Program-made: the position numbers and the translations under genes
Notes under the pieces: model-generated
Databases searched by the model: none
The model's input: the letters and a program-made list of their open reading frames with translations, nothing else
What the model was told of the DNA's origin: nothing
Shown here: piece by piece, positions 1-8,693 of the stretch
Layout: each line of letters opens with the position of its first letter
Numbering within the stretch: position 1 is the stretch's first letter
Source: Sphaerisporangium rufum
Lineage (GTDB): Bacteria; Actinomycetota; Actinomycetes; Streptosporangiales; Streptosporangiaceae
Reading direction: 5' to 3'
DNA: 64,000 bases
Assembly: GCF_016863395.1 (NCBI RefSeq)
Contig: NZ_BOOU01000058.1
Location: forward strand, 62,001 to 126,000

Positions 1-65
1 GGGTGACCTTCCGCGAGATGGACGACGAGTTCGTGCTGCCGGTGTGGTCGCCGGCGGAGTCCTGA
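1..65 (+). CDS. 3' end of ChsH2-like MaoC/OB-fold (DUF35) protein, partial
   Basis: Only the last 20 codons are in the window, reading VTFREMDDEFVLPVWSPAES and a TGA at 63-65. This is a typical end of a DUF35 OB-fold domain. The call rests on context: the next two genes look like ChsH1 and Ltp2, and in actinobacterial cholesterol side-chain operons ChsH2 (MaoC plus DUF35) directly precedes ChsH1. The stop overlaps the ATG of the next gene (TGATG), which indicates translational coupling. The DUF35 domain is the part of ChsH2 known to bind the Ltp2 aldolase. Confidence 0.55.
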   Translation, partial: VTFREMDDEFVLPVWSPAES

Positions 66-496
66 TGGGCACGCCGCCCGGTGCCGCCGGCTCCGGTGCC
101 GTACCGCCCACCCGGCCCGCGCAGGCGGAGTTGCCCGAGCTGCGGATCGAGCTGACCCCCACCACGGTGGTGTCCACCGCGCTCGCCACCATGGACTTCA
201 CCCCGGTGCACCACGACCCCGCCGCGGCGCGCGCGCAGGGCGCCCCGGAGATCTTCCTGAACATCCTTACCACCATGGGGCTGGTCGAGCGGTACGTCAC
301 CGACTGGGCCGGGCCGCGGGCGCGGATCCGCGGCATCGACGTGCGGCTCGGCGTGCCCGCCTACGCCGGCGACACCCTGGTGCTGCGCGGCACCGTCACC
401 GCCCGCGACGGCGGGGAGGTGACCGTGGCGGTGCACGGTGCGGTGAGCATCGGCGACCACGCCACCGGCACCGTCCGCCTCACGATGCCCGGCTGA
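65..496 (+). CDS. chsH1: MaoC-family enoyl-CoA hydratase, ChsH1-like
   Basis: A 143-residue single hotdog (MaoC-like) protein. The segment DFTPVHHDPAAARAQGAPEI is the usual MaoC hydratase signature with the catalytic Asp/His region, followed by FLNILTTMGLVERYVTDW. ChsH1 forms a heterotetramer with ChsH2 and hydrates the double bond of the three-carbon steroid side chain CoA thioester. I chose the ATG at 65, which overlaps the upstream stop, over an in-frame GTG at 44 that lies inside the upstream gene. The pairing with a DUF35 tail upstream and an Ltp2-like thiolase downstream supports the role; a generic MaoC hydratase cannot be excluded. Confidence 0.75.
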   Translation: MGTPPGAAGSGAVPPTRPAQAELPELRIELTPTTVVSTALATMDFTPVHHDPAAARAQGAPEIFLNILTTMGLVERYVTDWAGPRARIRGIDVRLGVPAYAGDTLVLRGTVTARDGGEVTVAVHGAVSIGDHATGTVRLTMPG

Positions 497-560
497 TCAC
501 CGGCCCGCCTCCCGGCCGCCCGTCTCCCAACCGACCGCCGTCCCCGATTACGCGAGCGCC

Positions 561-675
561 CGAGCGTTCCCCGACCGCCCCAGCGTCCCTCCGACCACCG
601 CAACTCCTCCGACCGCCCCAGCGTTCCCCGACCGCCGCAGAGTCCCCCGGCCGTCCGAGCACTCCCTGACCGCCC
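561..675. repeat. Six degenerate ~19-bp tandem repeats in the chsH1-ltp2 gap
   Basis: The 210-nt gap holds about six imperfect units of 18-20 bp with consensus near CAGCGTTCCCCGACCGCCC, starting at 561, 581, 601, 619, 638 and 657. The array stops about 15 nt before the ltp2 ribosome site (GAGAAAGG, 691-698). Function unknown; it resembles in style the array at 56491-56660. Confidence 0.6.
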
Positions 676-706
676 GCGTTCCCATCGCCAGAGAAAGGCC
701 CGTCAC

Positions 707-1879
707 GTGTACTCGCTCTCCGGCCGCACCGCCATCGCGGGCATCGGCGCCACCGAGTTCTCCAAGGACTCCGGCCGCTCGGAGCTGCGGCTCGCCGCCG
801 ACGCGGTGTTCGCCGCCCTGGACGACGCCGGCGTCGCGCCGGCCGAGGTGGACGGCCTGGTCACCTTCACCCAGGACGCCAACGACGAGATCGCCGTGGC
901 CCGGGAGACCGGCATCGGCGAGCTGACCTTCTTCTCCCGGGTGCCCTACGGTGGCGGAGCCGCGTGCGGCACCGTGCTGCAGGCGGCCATGGCGGTCGCG
1001 ACCGGTGCCGCCTCCACCGTGGTCTGCTACCGGGCCTTCAACGAGCGGTCCGGCAGCCGGTTCGGCCGGCCGAGCACCGGGCTGGGCGCCGAGCCGTCGT
1101 CACTGGGCGCCGAGATGAGCTGGCACGTGCCGCACGGCCTGGTGACGCCGGCCGCCTGGGTCGCCATGGTCGCCCGGCGGTACATGCACGCCTACGGCGC
1201 CACCTCCGAGGATTTCGGGCGCGTCGCGGTGGCCATGCGCCGGCACGCCGCCACCAACCCGGCCGCCTGGTTCCACGGCCGGCCGATCACGCTGGAGGAG
1301 CACCAGCGATCCCGGTGGATCGTGGAACCGCTGCACCTGCTGGACTGCTGCCAGGAGAGCGACGGGGCGGTCGCGCTGGTCGTCACCTCCGCCGAGCGCG
1401 CCCGCGACCTGCGGCACCGGCCGGCGGTCGTCACCGGCGCCGTGCAGGGCTCGGGAGCCGGGCAGATGATGATGACCGGCTTCTACCGCGGCGACATGAC
1501 CGGGCTGCCGGAGATGGGGGTGGTCGCGCGGGGCCTGTGGGAGATGTCCGGCCTGGCGCCCGCCGACGTGCAGACCGCCATCCTGTACGACCACTTCACC
1601 CCGTTCGTTCTACTGCAGCTGGAGGAGCTGGGTTTCTGCGCCCGTGGCGAGGCCAGGGACCTGGTCGCCGGTGGGGGCATCGAGCTTGACGGCGGCCTCC
1701 CGGTCAACCCGCACGGCGGCCAGCTCGGCGAGGCCTACATCCACGGCATGAACGGCATCGCCGAGGCGGTGCGCCAGATCCGCGGCACCGCCGCCAACCA
1801 GGTGACCGGCGTGCACAACGTCCTGGTCACCGCCGGCACCGGTGTCCCCACCAGCGCCCTGGTGCTGTCCACCCCCTGA
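707..1879 (+). CDS. ltp2: Thiolase-fold lipid-transfer protein / steroid side-chain aldolase (Ltp2-like)
   Basis: A 390-residue SCP-x/thiolase-superfamily protein. It starts with AIAGIGATEFSKDSGRSE, has the thiolase-like body and ends VLVTAGTGVPTSALVL, matching the length and ends of actinobacterial Ltp2 (about 386 aa). Ltp2 with the ChsH2 DUF35 domain performs the retro-aldol cleavage that removes the last side-chain carbons as propionyl-CoA. The GTG start at 707 has a GAGAAAGG site 8 nt upstream. It lies downstream of ChsH2/ChsH1-like genes, the order found in the igr operon. The exact steroid substrate is inferred from context. Confidence 0.75.
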   Translation: MYSLSGRTAIAGIGATEFSKDSGRSELRLAADAVFAALDDAGVAPAEVDGLVTFTQDANDEIAVARETGIGELTFFSRVPYGGGAACGTVLQAAMAVATGAASTVVCYRAFNERSGSRFGRPSTGLGAEPSSLGAEMSWHVPHGLVTPAAWVAMVARRYMHAYGATSEDFGRVAVAMRRHAATNPAAWFHGRPITLEEHQRSRWIVEPLHLLDCCQESDGAVALVVTSAERARDLRHRPAVVTGAVQGSGAGQMMMTGFYRGDMTGLPEMGVVARGLWEMSGLAPADVQTAILYDHFTPFVLLQLEELGFCARGEARDLVAGGGIELDGGLPVNPHGGQLGEAYIHGMNGIAEAVRQIRGTAANQVTGVHNVLVTAGTGVPTSALVLSTP

Positions 1880-1938
1880 ACAGGGCGCGCCGGGCCGCGG
1901 TGGAGCGGGCGGCACGGCGATGGTCCGGCGCGGGTGGT

Positions 1939-1956
1939 GGTTCCGGCGGCGGAACC
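1939..1956. terminator. Hairpin after ltp2
   Basis: GGTTCCG-GCGG-CGGAACC is a perfect 7-bp stem with a 4-nt loop, 60 nt after the ltp2 stop and upstream of the end of the convergent sigma-like gene. There is no T-tract, so it may act as a weak or bidirectional terminator. Confidence 0.45.
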
Positions 1957-2064
1957 CGTCACCGCTGCCGCTGCGCGGCTCCCGGCGGTGGTCCGGCGCG
2001 GGCGGTCAGGCCACCGAGGCGGTGAACCGGTCGCGGCGGCCCGGATGGTCGGGCCGCCGGACCG

Positions 2065-5000
2065 TCACGGGGTGACCAGGGTGGGCACCGCGAAGAAGAC
2101 CAGCAGCGCGATCACCACGCACAGCAGGAACCCGCCGACCTCCCAGAGCCAGTCGTAGTGGCGCTCGCCGCCCCGGAAGGGACGCGACCGCCGGGGCCGG
2201 CTGGGTTCGGCCGGTGCGGCGTCCTGGGGGACGGGCCTTCTGGCCGGCTTTGGCGCGGCCAGGGCCGGCACCGGGGCCAGCGGACCGGTCCGCTCGCCCG
2301 GCGCGTCCTCCCAGCCCGGATAGCCCGAGGCGTCGTTCCAGGCTCGGCCGTCCGCGTCGACGCCGTCCCTGCCGGTCCGCCCGCCAGGGCTGTCGTTCCG
2401 GTCCGACGCGTCCGGGGTGCCCGGCGGGTCGTTCCACGTCGGGGCCTTCGGGCCGGTGTCACCCCGGCCGGCCGGCTCGCCGCGAGCGTCGCCCTGGGCC
2501 GGGCCGTCGTGCTCGTCGTGGTGGACCGGCTCCGCGGGCGCGTCCTGGCCTGCGTCGATCTGGGGCGGGTCCGCGTCCCGGAACTCGCCGAAGCCTGGGG
2601 TGTCCTGGCCGGGACGCTCCTCGGACCGGGCCGGGCCGAGATCACCACCCGTCCGGCCGGTGTCCGGTCCGAGATCCGCACGCGTCCCGGCCGCATCCGC
2701 CCCGGGATCATCGTCCGGCAGTTCGGCCCGGGCGGTCCGCCCGGCCGGGTCCGGGCCCGGCCGGCCGGCCGCCGCGACGTCGTCCCAGGCCGGCGCACCG
2801 GGCGGGAACGGGTCCGGTTCCAGGGCGGTCGGGTCGGTCGGCGTGCCGTCGACCCATGCGGGCCGGCTCAGCGAGGAGAGATCGGTCCCGCCGCCGGTGG
2901 GCCGGCCGAACCCGTCGGTGTCGAACACGCCGGGTGCGGGCCGGCCGGCATCCACGCCGGGCGCGGGGCGGTCGGCGCCGGGCGCGGATCCCGCTCGCGG
3001 CCCGCCGGGGAAGGTCCGGCCCGGTTCCGGCTCGGGCACCGCGCCCGAGTCCGCGCCCCAGGCCCTGTCCGGCCGGCCGGCGGCGAGATCGGGCGCTCCA
3101 GCCGTCGACGCGGACGTCTCCGTTGACGCGGGCGCCCCCGGTGACGCGGGCGATCCGCCGCGGCGGGTCAGCGCTGCCTTCGCCGCCGAGAACACCTCGC
3201 GGAGCGGTCTGATCTTCTCCGGGAGTTCACCGGCCGTCGCGGGCGCCTCCCGTTCCGTCCCGGCCACCGGGGGCGGCGCGTCCGGTCCGGCCGGCGCCTG
3301 ATGCCGGACGCCCTGAACCGCCCCGGCGGCGTCCGAGGTTTCGTGGCGCGGGCGCGACCGCCGCTTCGCGACGTAGTGGGTCGTCTTCTCGGGCAGGTCG
3401 CGCCAGTCGGGCTCGGCCGTCCCGCGCGGCCCGGCCGGCGGCACCGGGGCCGCGCCGGCGGACCGGTCCGCCGTTCCGTCCGCGGCGGGCTGCGGCGCGG
3501 CCGGCGTCTCGTACGGGCCCGGCGACCCGGACGGGCCCGGTGTGTCATACCGGCCCGGTGTGTCGAATGCGGATGGGGTCTCCGACGTGGAGGGCGTCCC
3601 GTAGGGGGCCGGCGTGTCGTACGGGGCCGGCGTCCCGAGCGGGGATGCGGCCTCCGACGCGGTGGACGTCACGTAGGGGGCCGGCGTCCCGTACGGGGCC
3701 GGCGTGTCGAATGCGGATGGGTTCTCGGACGTGGAGGGCGTCACGTAGGGGGCCGGTGTGTTGAACGGGCCCGGCGTCTCGAACGGGGCCGGCGTCCCGA
3801 AACGGGACGACTTGTCGTACGGGGCCGGTGTCCCGAACGCGGACGGCGGCGTGGGCGGCCCGGTGAACGCGTCGGGCGGTGCCGGCCGGTCGAAGCCCGG
3901 GATGAACGGCGCGGCCGGCTCCGGAGCGGGCGGGTCGAGGGCCGGCGGTGCGGACTCGGGTCCGGCCGCATCTCCCGCCTGCCGGGTATGGCCGAGGCGG
4001 CGGCGCAGCGCCGACCAAGGCCCGGACGATTTAGCGCGGATGAAAAGCGACTCTCCGCCCGGTTCCGGCTCGGGTCCGGCCGCCACGCCGGGGTCACCGG
4101 CCCGGCCGCCGGAATCCGAAGTCCGGCCGGGGCCGAACGGGTGCGCCGGATCGTGGCCGTGTGCCGCGAAGGCGTCCCAGCCGCTGGCGGCACCACCGGA
4201 CGTGAACGCGTCCGGCTCCGGGGGGCGGAGCGAGCCGGGGAACCCCGTGGTGCGCAGCGGATCGGCCGACCCCGGTACCGGCGTGCCCGCCGGTCCTCGG
4301 GCGGCGTCGGGGAAGGCGGGCTCGCCGGACGTACGCGGCGAGTCGGTCTCCGCGGCGAACGGGTTCCAGGGCCCCGCCGGGGCGGCGGGCCGCTCGTGGT
4401 CGGTGCGCCCGCCGAACGGGTCGGGAAAACCGAGGTCCGTGCCGGACCGGTGGGCCGGGCCGGGCGGCAGGCCGAACATCGGGGCGCCGGGGGATGGCCG
4501 GCCGGGCGGGTCGAAGCCGGACGGACCGGGTGCGCCGGCCGGGTCGAAAGCGGAGGGCTGGTGGGCCGGTCGATCGTGCGCGGGCCGGCCGGGGGCGTGG
4601 AAGGCCGAGGGGTCGGGCGTGCCGGGCGCGAAGGCGCCGGCGCCGGGCACGCCTGGCCGATCGAAGGCGGGAGTGCCGGAGGGCGGGAAGCCGGACGAGC
4701 CGGGTATGCCCGGGGCGAAAGCGGAGGGCGGGAAGGCGGACGCGCCCGGCGGGTCGAACGCGGAACTGCCAGGAGGCGGGAAGCCGGACGGGCCGGGTCC
4801 GGGGAACGCGGGCGTGCCGGCGCCGGCGGGCGGCCCGTACGGTCCGGAATGACCGGCGGGCGGATTCCCGTCCGAGCCCGCATCGCCGGGACGGCGGCGG
4901 AAGAGCCCGCCCAGGGCGGACCGGGGGCCGTCCGGCTTTCCGACCTGCGGCATCGGCTCGGTACTGGTCTCGTGCCGCGAGCGGCGCCGGCCGGTCGGCC

Positions 5001-5835
5001 GCGGCGCGGCGGCCTCCGTGGCCGGGAACGTGCCGGTGCCGGTCACCGGATCGGGCTCGGTGAGCGGCAGCGGCCGGCGCGGCGTGGTGGGCCGGCGGCT
5101 CTCGGCGGGCTCGGCCGACCTCGTCGTCGGCCCGAAGGCCGGCCCCGTGGTCGGCCCAGTGGTCGGCCCAGTGGCAGGGTCGGCGGTCGGGCTTTCGCCC
5201 GGGCCGGCGGTCGGGCGGGGGGACGGTGGCGCCGCGGGGACCGCGGCGAGGACCCGGGCCCGCAACGCGCCGGGCGGGGCCCGCCACGGCAGGCGGGCCA
5301 GTGCCTCGGCCGGCGACATCGCGGCGAGCGCCCGGTACCCGTGTTGCACCGACGTGACGACGGGGGTACCGGAGCCGCCGGTCACGCCGGCGGCCGCGGC
5401 CAGCGAGCGCGCGAACCGGTCGCGCGCGATGATCAGGAGCTGCTCGGCGGTGTCGGCCGCGACGTCGAGCACCGTGGCCAGTTCACCGGTGTCCAGCCCG
5501 CACACCGTGGTGAGCAGCAGCACTTCACGCTGGTGCGGGCGCATCTCGCGGGCGATCCGCTCGATGAGCGCGGTCACCGGGTCGGCGGGGTCGGCGGCGG
5601 GCGGGGCATAGGCGACGTCGCGCCGGTAGATCTCCCGGCGGGCGAGCGCGTAGAGCGTGGCTCGCGGAGCGTCCTGGGCCGGCGCGCCGGCGAGGGCGGA
5701 CGCCAGGGCGTCGGCCGCCGCGGCGGTGTCGCCGAGCTGGTCGTGGCAGTACGCGAACAGCCCGGCGGCGTGACGGTCGTAGAGCTCGGCGATCAGCTCG
5801 TTCCGCGGACGCCGATCGATGAGCGGTGGGGTCAC
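2065..5835 (-). CDS. Membrane-anchored ECF-sigma-like protein with ~1000-residue disordered region
   Basis: About 1256 residues. The N-terminus resembles sigma region 2 (ELYDRHAAGLFAYCHDQLGD) and region 4 (MRPHQREVLLLTTVCGLDTG and the following helix-turn-helix). It is followed by a conserved-looking stretch ALARLPWRAPPGALRARVLA. From about residue 210 to 1220 it is low-complexity Pro/Gly/Ala/Asp, including tandem units such as TPAPYGTPAPYVT (coded about 3530-3850) and PGASAFPPSAFAPG. A basic patch (SRPRRSRPFRGGERHYDW) precedes one C-terminal membrane helix (GGFLLCVVIALLVFFAVPTL). The open frame reaches a TTG at 5904, but the GTG at 5833-5835 has GAGGA 7 nt upstream and I use it. Region 4 is atypical, so promoter binding is unproven; no anti-sigma gene is adjacent. 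Confidence 0.75.
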   Translation of the reverse strand: MTPPLIDRRPRNELIAELYDRHAAGLFAYCHDQLGDTAAAADALASALAGAPAQDAPRATLYALARREIYRRDVAYAPPAADPADPVTALIERIAREMRPHQREVLLLTTVCGLDTGELATVLDVAADTAEQLLIIARDRFARSLAAAAGVTGGSGTPVVTSVQHGYRALAAMSPAEALARLPWRAPPGALRARVLAAVPAAPPSPRPTAGPGESPTADPATGPTTGPTTGPAFGPTTRSAEPAESRRPTTPRRPLPLTEPDPVTGTGTFPATEAAAPRPTGRRRSRHETSTEPMPQVGKPDGPRSALGGLFRRRPGDAGSDGNPPAGHSGPYGPPAGAGTPAFPGPGPSGFPPPGSSAFDPPGASAFPPSAFAPGIPGSSGFPPSGTPAFDRPGVPGAGAFAPGTPDPSAFHAPGRPAHDRPAHQPSAFDPAGAPGPSGFDPPGRPSPGAPMFGLPPGPAHRSGTDLGFPDPFGGRTDHERPAAPAGPWNPFAAETDSPRTSGEPAFPDAARGPAGTPVPGSADPLRTTGFPGSLRPPEPDAFTSGGAASGWDAFAAHGHDPAHPFGPGRTSDSGGRAGDPGVAAGPEPEPGGESLFIRAKSSGPWSALRRRLGHTRQAGDAAGPESAPPALDPPAPEPAAPFIPGFDRPAPPDAFTGPPTPPSAFGTPAPYDKSSRFGTPAPFETPGPFNTPAPYVTPSTSENPSAFDTPAPYGTPAPYVTSTASEAASPLGTPAPYDTPAPYGTPSTSETPSAFDTPGRYDTPGPSGSPGPYETPAAPQPAADGTADRSAGAAPVPPAGPRGTAEPDWRDLPEKTTHYVAKRRSRPRHETSDAAGAVQGVRHQAPAGPDAPPPVAGTEREAPATAGELPEKIRPLREVFSAAKAALTRRGGSPASPGAPASTETSASTAGAPDLAAGRPDRAWGADSGAVPEPEPGRTFPGGPRAGSAPGADRPAPGVDAGRPAPGVFDTDGFGRPTGGGTDLSSLSRPAWVDGTPTDPTALEPDPFPPGAPAWDDVAAAGRPGPDPAGRTARAELPDDDPGADAAGTRADLGPDTGRTGGDLGPARSEERPGQDTPGFGEFRDADPPQIDAGQDAPAEPVHHDEHDGPAQGDARGEPAGRGDTGPKAPTWNDPPGTPDASDRNDSPGGRTGRDGVDADGRAWNDASGYPGWEDAPGERTGPLAPVPALAAPKPARRPVPQDAAPAEPSRPRRSRPFRGGERHYDWLWEVGGFLLCVVIALLVFFAVPTLVTP

Positions 5836-6031
5836 GGCCGGTTCCTCGGAATTCTTGGGCGGCTTGGCGGGTTTTGGCGTGACTGATGGGGATAGTGAGG
5901 TCAATCATGCCAACGATCGCGCAACGGTCGCCACCGATCGCTGCTACTTCGGCAAATAACGGGATATTCATCCCGGCCGGTCGCCGGGAACGCGTGAGCC
6001 TGCGCCCGCAGCGGGCACCTGGGATTCGGGG

Positions 6032-6060
6032 TTGCACCAGACCCGATAGATCCCCATAAG
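6032..6060 (+). promoter_or_regulatory. Candidate promoter of the osmoprotectant operon
   Basis: TTGCAC at 6032-6037 and CATAAG at 6055-6060 are separated by 17 nt. This is the best sigma-70-like pair in the 361-nt divergent gap (5836-6196) between the sigma-like gene and the ABC operon, which otherwise holds no gene. The start codon is at 6197, leaving a leader of roughly 130 nt. Confidence 0.4.
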
Positions 6061-6196
6061 GTGTGTAGGGAATTTGATTGGACCCGCGGTCGGGCCGTCA
6101 CCTACCGTGGAGGGCTGCCGGGCGGGGGGGTCGGCCGCGCAGCCGAAAGCCGGCGATCCGGGCCAGCAGGTCCGGCCGAGAAGCACGAGGTCGTGC

Positions 6197-7309
6197 GTGA
6201 TCACATTTGAGGGTGTCACCAAGCGCTACGGGGACGGGACCGTCGCCGTCGACAATCTGAGCCTGCAGGTGCCCACCGGAGCGGTCACCGTCTTCGTGGG
6301 CCCGTCCGGCTGCGGGAAGACCACGTCGCTGCGCATGATCAACAGGATGATCGACCCCAGCGAGGGCCGTATCCTGCTGGACGACCGCGACGTGCGGGCC
6401 ATCGACCCGCCGACGCTGCGCCGGGGCATCGGCTACGTGATCCAGCAGTCCGGGCTCTTCCCGCACCGCAAGATCGTGGACAACGTCGCCACCGTGCCGT
6501 ACCTGCTCGGCTGGGACAAGAAGAAGGCCCGCGCCCGGGCGATGGAGCTCCTGGAGCGCGTCGGCCTCGACCCGGCGCTCGCCGGTCGCTACCCCTTCCA
6601 GCTCTCCGGCGGCCAGCAGCAGCGCGTCGGCGTGGCACGTGCCCTGGCCGCCGACCCGCCGGTGCTGCTGATGGACGAGCCGTTCAGCGCCGTCGACCCG
6701 GTCGTCCGGGCCAGCCTGCAGGAAGAGCTGCTGCGGCTGCAGGCCGAGCTGCAGAAGACCATCGTGTTCGTCACCCACGACATCGACGAGGCGATCAAGC
6801 TCGGCGACACGGTCGCGGTGCTCCGGGTCGGCGGTCACCTGGCACAGATCGCCGACCCGGCGACCCTGCTCGCCGAGCCGGCCGACGACTTCGTGGCGGG
6901 CTTCCTCGGCAAGGACCGCGGCATCCGCCGCCTGTCGTTCATCCCCGCGAGCAAGCTGCGGCTGAGCACCGGGCGCGAGGTGCCCGGCTGGTCGGTGGCG
7001 CTGGACGAGGACGACCGGCCGATCGGCTGGCGGGCGTCCGGTGACGGAGACGGCCCGCTGCGGCCGTTCGGGGTGTTCGACCCCGCGCAGGATTCGCTGC
7101 GGGCCGCGCTGGACGCGGCGCTGCTCGCGCCGTCCGGCTGCGCGATCGCGGTGGACCCGGGCGGCCGGTTCGCCGGCGTCGTCACCCGCGAGACCCTGGA
7201 CGAGGCGCTCGGCCGCGCGTCCGGCGAGGCCCTCGACCCGGCGCGGAGCGCGGCCCACGCGCGGCCCGCCGCCGGCGGCGATCCGGACGCGGGGCAGGCG
7301 GCCGGATGA
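6197..7309 (+). CDS. opuCA: Osmoprotectant (glycine betaine/choline) ABC transporter ATP-binding protein
   Basis: A 370-residue ATPase with Walker [10 protein letters not shown], signature [15 protein letters not shown] and Walker [13 protein letters not shown], in the ProV/OpuCA subfamily (note the Q-loop [20 protein letters not shown]). The C-terminal tail has one degenerate CBS-like stretch ([20 protein letters not shown]) rather than a full CBS pair. I start at GTG 6197 (CACGAGG site 6 nt upstream), because the longer frame from 6074 adds non-homologous sequence. Its stop overlaps the next start as ATGA. It energises the two permeases and lipoprotein that follow. Substrate (betaine, choline, carnitine or proline) is not decided by sequence. 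Confidence 0.9.
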   Translation: MITFEGVTKRYGDGTVAVDNLSLQVPTGAVTVFVGPSGCGKTTSLRMINRMIDPSEGRILLDDRDVRAIDPPTLRRGIGYVIQQSGLFPHRKIVDNVATVPYLLGWDKKKARARAMELLERVGLDPALAGRYPFQLSGGQQQRVGVARALAADPPVLLMDEPFSAVDPVVRASLQEELLRLQAELQKTIVFVTHDIDEAIKLGDTVAVLRVGGHLAQIADPATLLAEPADDFVAGFLGKDRGIRRLSFIPASKLRLSTGREVPGWSVALDEDDRPIGWRASGDGDGPLRPFGVFDPAQDSLRAALDAALLAPSGCAIAVDPGGRFAGVVTRETLDEALGRASGEALDPARSAAHARPAAGGDPDAGQAAG

Positions 7310-7971
7310 ACGACACCGAGCCGCTGGTCCGCTGGGACTGGATCGGCCGCCACATCCCCGACATCACCGAGCGCCTGCTGGACCACGTGATCATGGCGTT
7401 GGTCCCGGTGCTGCTCGGCCTGCTGATCGCGCTGCCGCTCGGCCTGGCCAGCGCGCGCTGGCGAGGGCTCTACCAGCCCACGGTCGGCGTGATGAACATC
7501 GTCTACTCGCTGCCCTCGCTGGCGGTCTTCATCGTGCTCATTCCGGTCACCGGGCTGGCCGAGCGGACCACTGTGATCATCCCGCTCACCTTCTACACGC
7601 TGGCCGTGCTGGTGCCCGCGGTGGTGGACGGCCTTGAGTCGGTGCCGGACCACGTCCGCCAGTCCGCCGTCGCGATGGGATTCGGCCCCACCCGCCGGCT
7701 GCTGCGCGTGGACATGCCGATCGCGGTTCCCGTCGTGCTGGCCGGATTGCGGGTCGCCACGGTGTCCAGCATCAGCCTGGTCAGCGTCGGCGCGCTGATC
7801 GGCCGCGGCGGCCTCGGCTACTACTTCATCGACGGCTGGCAGCGGCAGTTCTACACGCCCATCATCGTCGGCATCGTGCTCGTCATGGTCCTCGCCGTGC
7901 TGGCCGACGGGGTGCTCATCCTCGCCCAGCGCCTGCTCACGCCCTGGGCCAGGGCCAGGAGGACGTCGTGA
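7306..7971 (+). CDS. opuCB: Osmoprotectant ABC transporter permease 1
   Basis: A 221-residue BPD-type inner-membrane permease with about five or six membrane segments. The EAA-like loop is FGPTRRLLRVDMPIAVPVVL, followed by GGLGYYFIDGW, both typical of OpuCB/OpuCD and ProW-like subunits. It overlaps the ATPase gene by 4 bp and the next permease by 4 bp (GTGA), so the three are one translationally coupled unit. Two different permease subunits and a separate lipoprotein indicate the OpuC/OpuB architecture rather than the single-permease ProW type. Confidence 0.88.
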   Translation: MNDTEPLVRWDWIGRHIPDITERLLDHVIMALVPVLLGLLIALPLGLASARWRGLYQPTVGVMNIVYSLPSLAVFIVLIPVTGLAERTTVIIPLTFYTLAVLVPAVVDGLESVPDHVRQSAVAMGFGPTRRLLRVDMPIAVPVVLAGLRVATVSSISLVSVGALIGRGGLGYYFIDGWQRQFYTPIIVGIVLVMVLAVLADGVLILAQRLLTPWARARRTS

Positions 7972-8639
7972 ACTGGCTGATCGAGTTCTTCGGCACCGCG
8001 GCGAACTGGTCCGGGCCGTCCGGCATCCCGGCCCGGCTGCTGGAACACGTCGAGTTCTCCGCCGTCGCCCTGCTGCTTTCCATGATCATCGCGATCCCGC
8101 TCGGCCTGTTCATCGGGCACACCGGGCGCGGCGGCGTGGTGGTCGTGGTGGCCGCGAACGCCGCGCGCGCGCTGCCCACCCTCGGCCTGGTGGTGCTCAT
8201 CGTGCTGCTGGTCGGCGTGGGTTCGACCTGGCCGGTGCTCGCCCCGCTGATCGCGCTGGCGGTGCCGCCGATCCTGGTGAACACCTACGAGGGCATCCGC
8301 GGCGTGGAGCGGGACCTGCGCGACGCCGCGTACGGGATGGGGCTGCGCGGCGGCCAGGTGCTGCTCAAGGTGCTGGTGCCGGTGGCGCTGCCGCTCATCC
8401 TGCTCGGGCTGCGCATCGCGGCCATCCAGGTGGTGGCGACGGCGACCGTCGCCGCGTACGTCGGCCTCGGCGGGCTGGGCCGCTACATCATCGACGGCCT
8501 GGCGACCAAGGACTTCCCCAGCACGCTGGGCGGGGCCGTGCTGGTGGTGGCGCTCGCGCTGCTCGTCCAGCTCGGTTTCGCCGTGCTGCAGCGCGCCGTC
8601 GTCTCCCCAGGGGTGAGCCGGCGCGTCAAGTCCCGCTGA
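7968..8639 (+). CDS. opuCD: Osmoprotectant ABC transporter permease 2
   Basis: A 223-residue permease paralogous to the preceding gene. It shows the EAA-type loop (YGMGLRGGQVLLKVLVPVAL) and GLGGLGRYIIDGLATKDFP. It starts at GTG 7968, overlapping the upstream stop. It should pair with the first permease as a heterodimeric channel for a compatible solute. The binding-protein gene follows after 54 nt with its own ribosome site. The basic tail VSRRVKSR is consistent with positive-inside topology. Confidence 0.88.
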   Translation: MNWLIEFFGTAANWSGPSGIPARLLEHVEFSAVALLLSMIIAIPLGLFIGHTGRGGVVVVVAANAARALPTLGLVVLIVLLVGVGSTWPVLAPLIALAVPPILVNTYEGIRGVERDLRDAAYGMGLRGGQVLLKVLVPVALPLILLGLRIAAIQVVATATVAAYVGLGGLGRYIIDGLATKDFPSTLGGAVLVVALALLVQLGFAVLQRAVVSPGVSRRVKSR

Positions 8640-8693
8640 CCAAGATCTTCGAACCCCTGATCACAGATGTGGAAACCAGAAAGGGATAGCACG

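Noticed and set aside
44-64. Seven-codon longer start for the ChsH1-like gene
   Set aside because: It lies inside the upstream gene; the TGATG overlap start at 65 is better supported.
3530-3850. Possible CRISPR-like array
   Set aside because: The repeats are in-frame protein repeats (TPAPY units) without constant-length spacers.
3301-5886. Plus-strand frame of 861 codons opposite the sigma-like gene
   Set aside because: Arg/Gly-rich complement of the repetitive linker; lacks starts and motifs.
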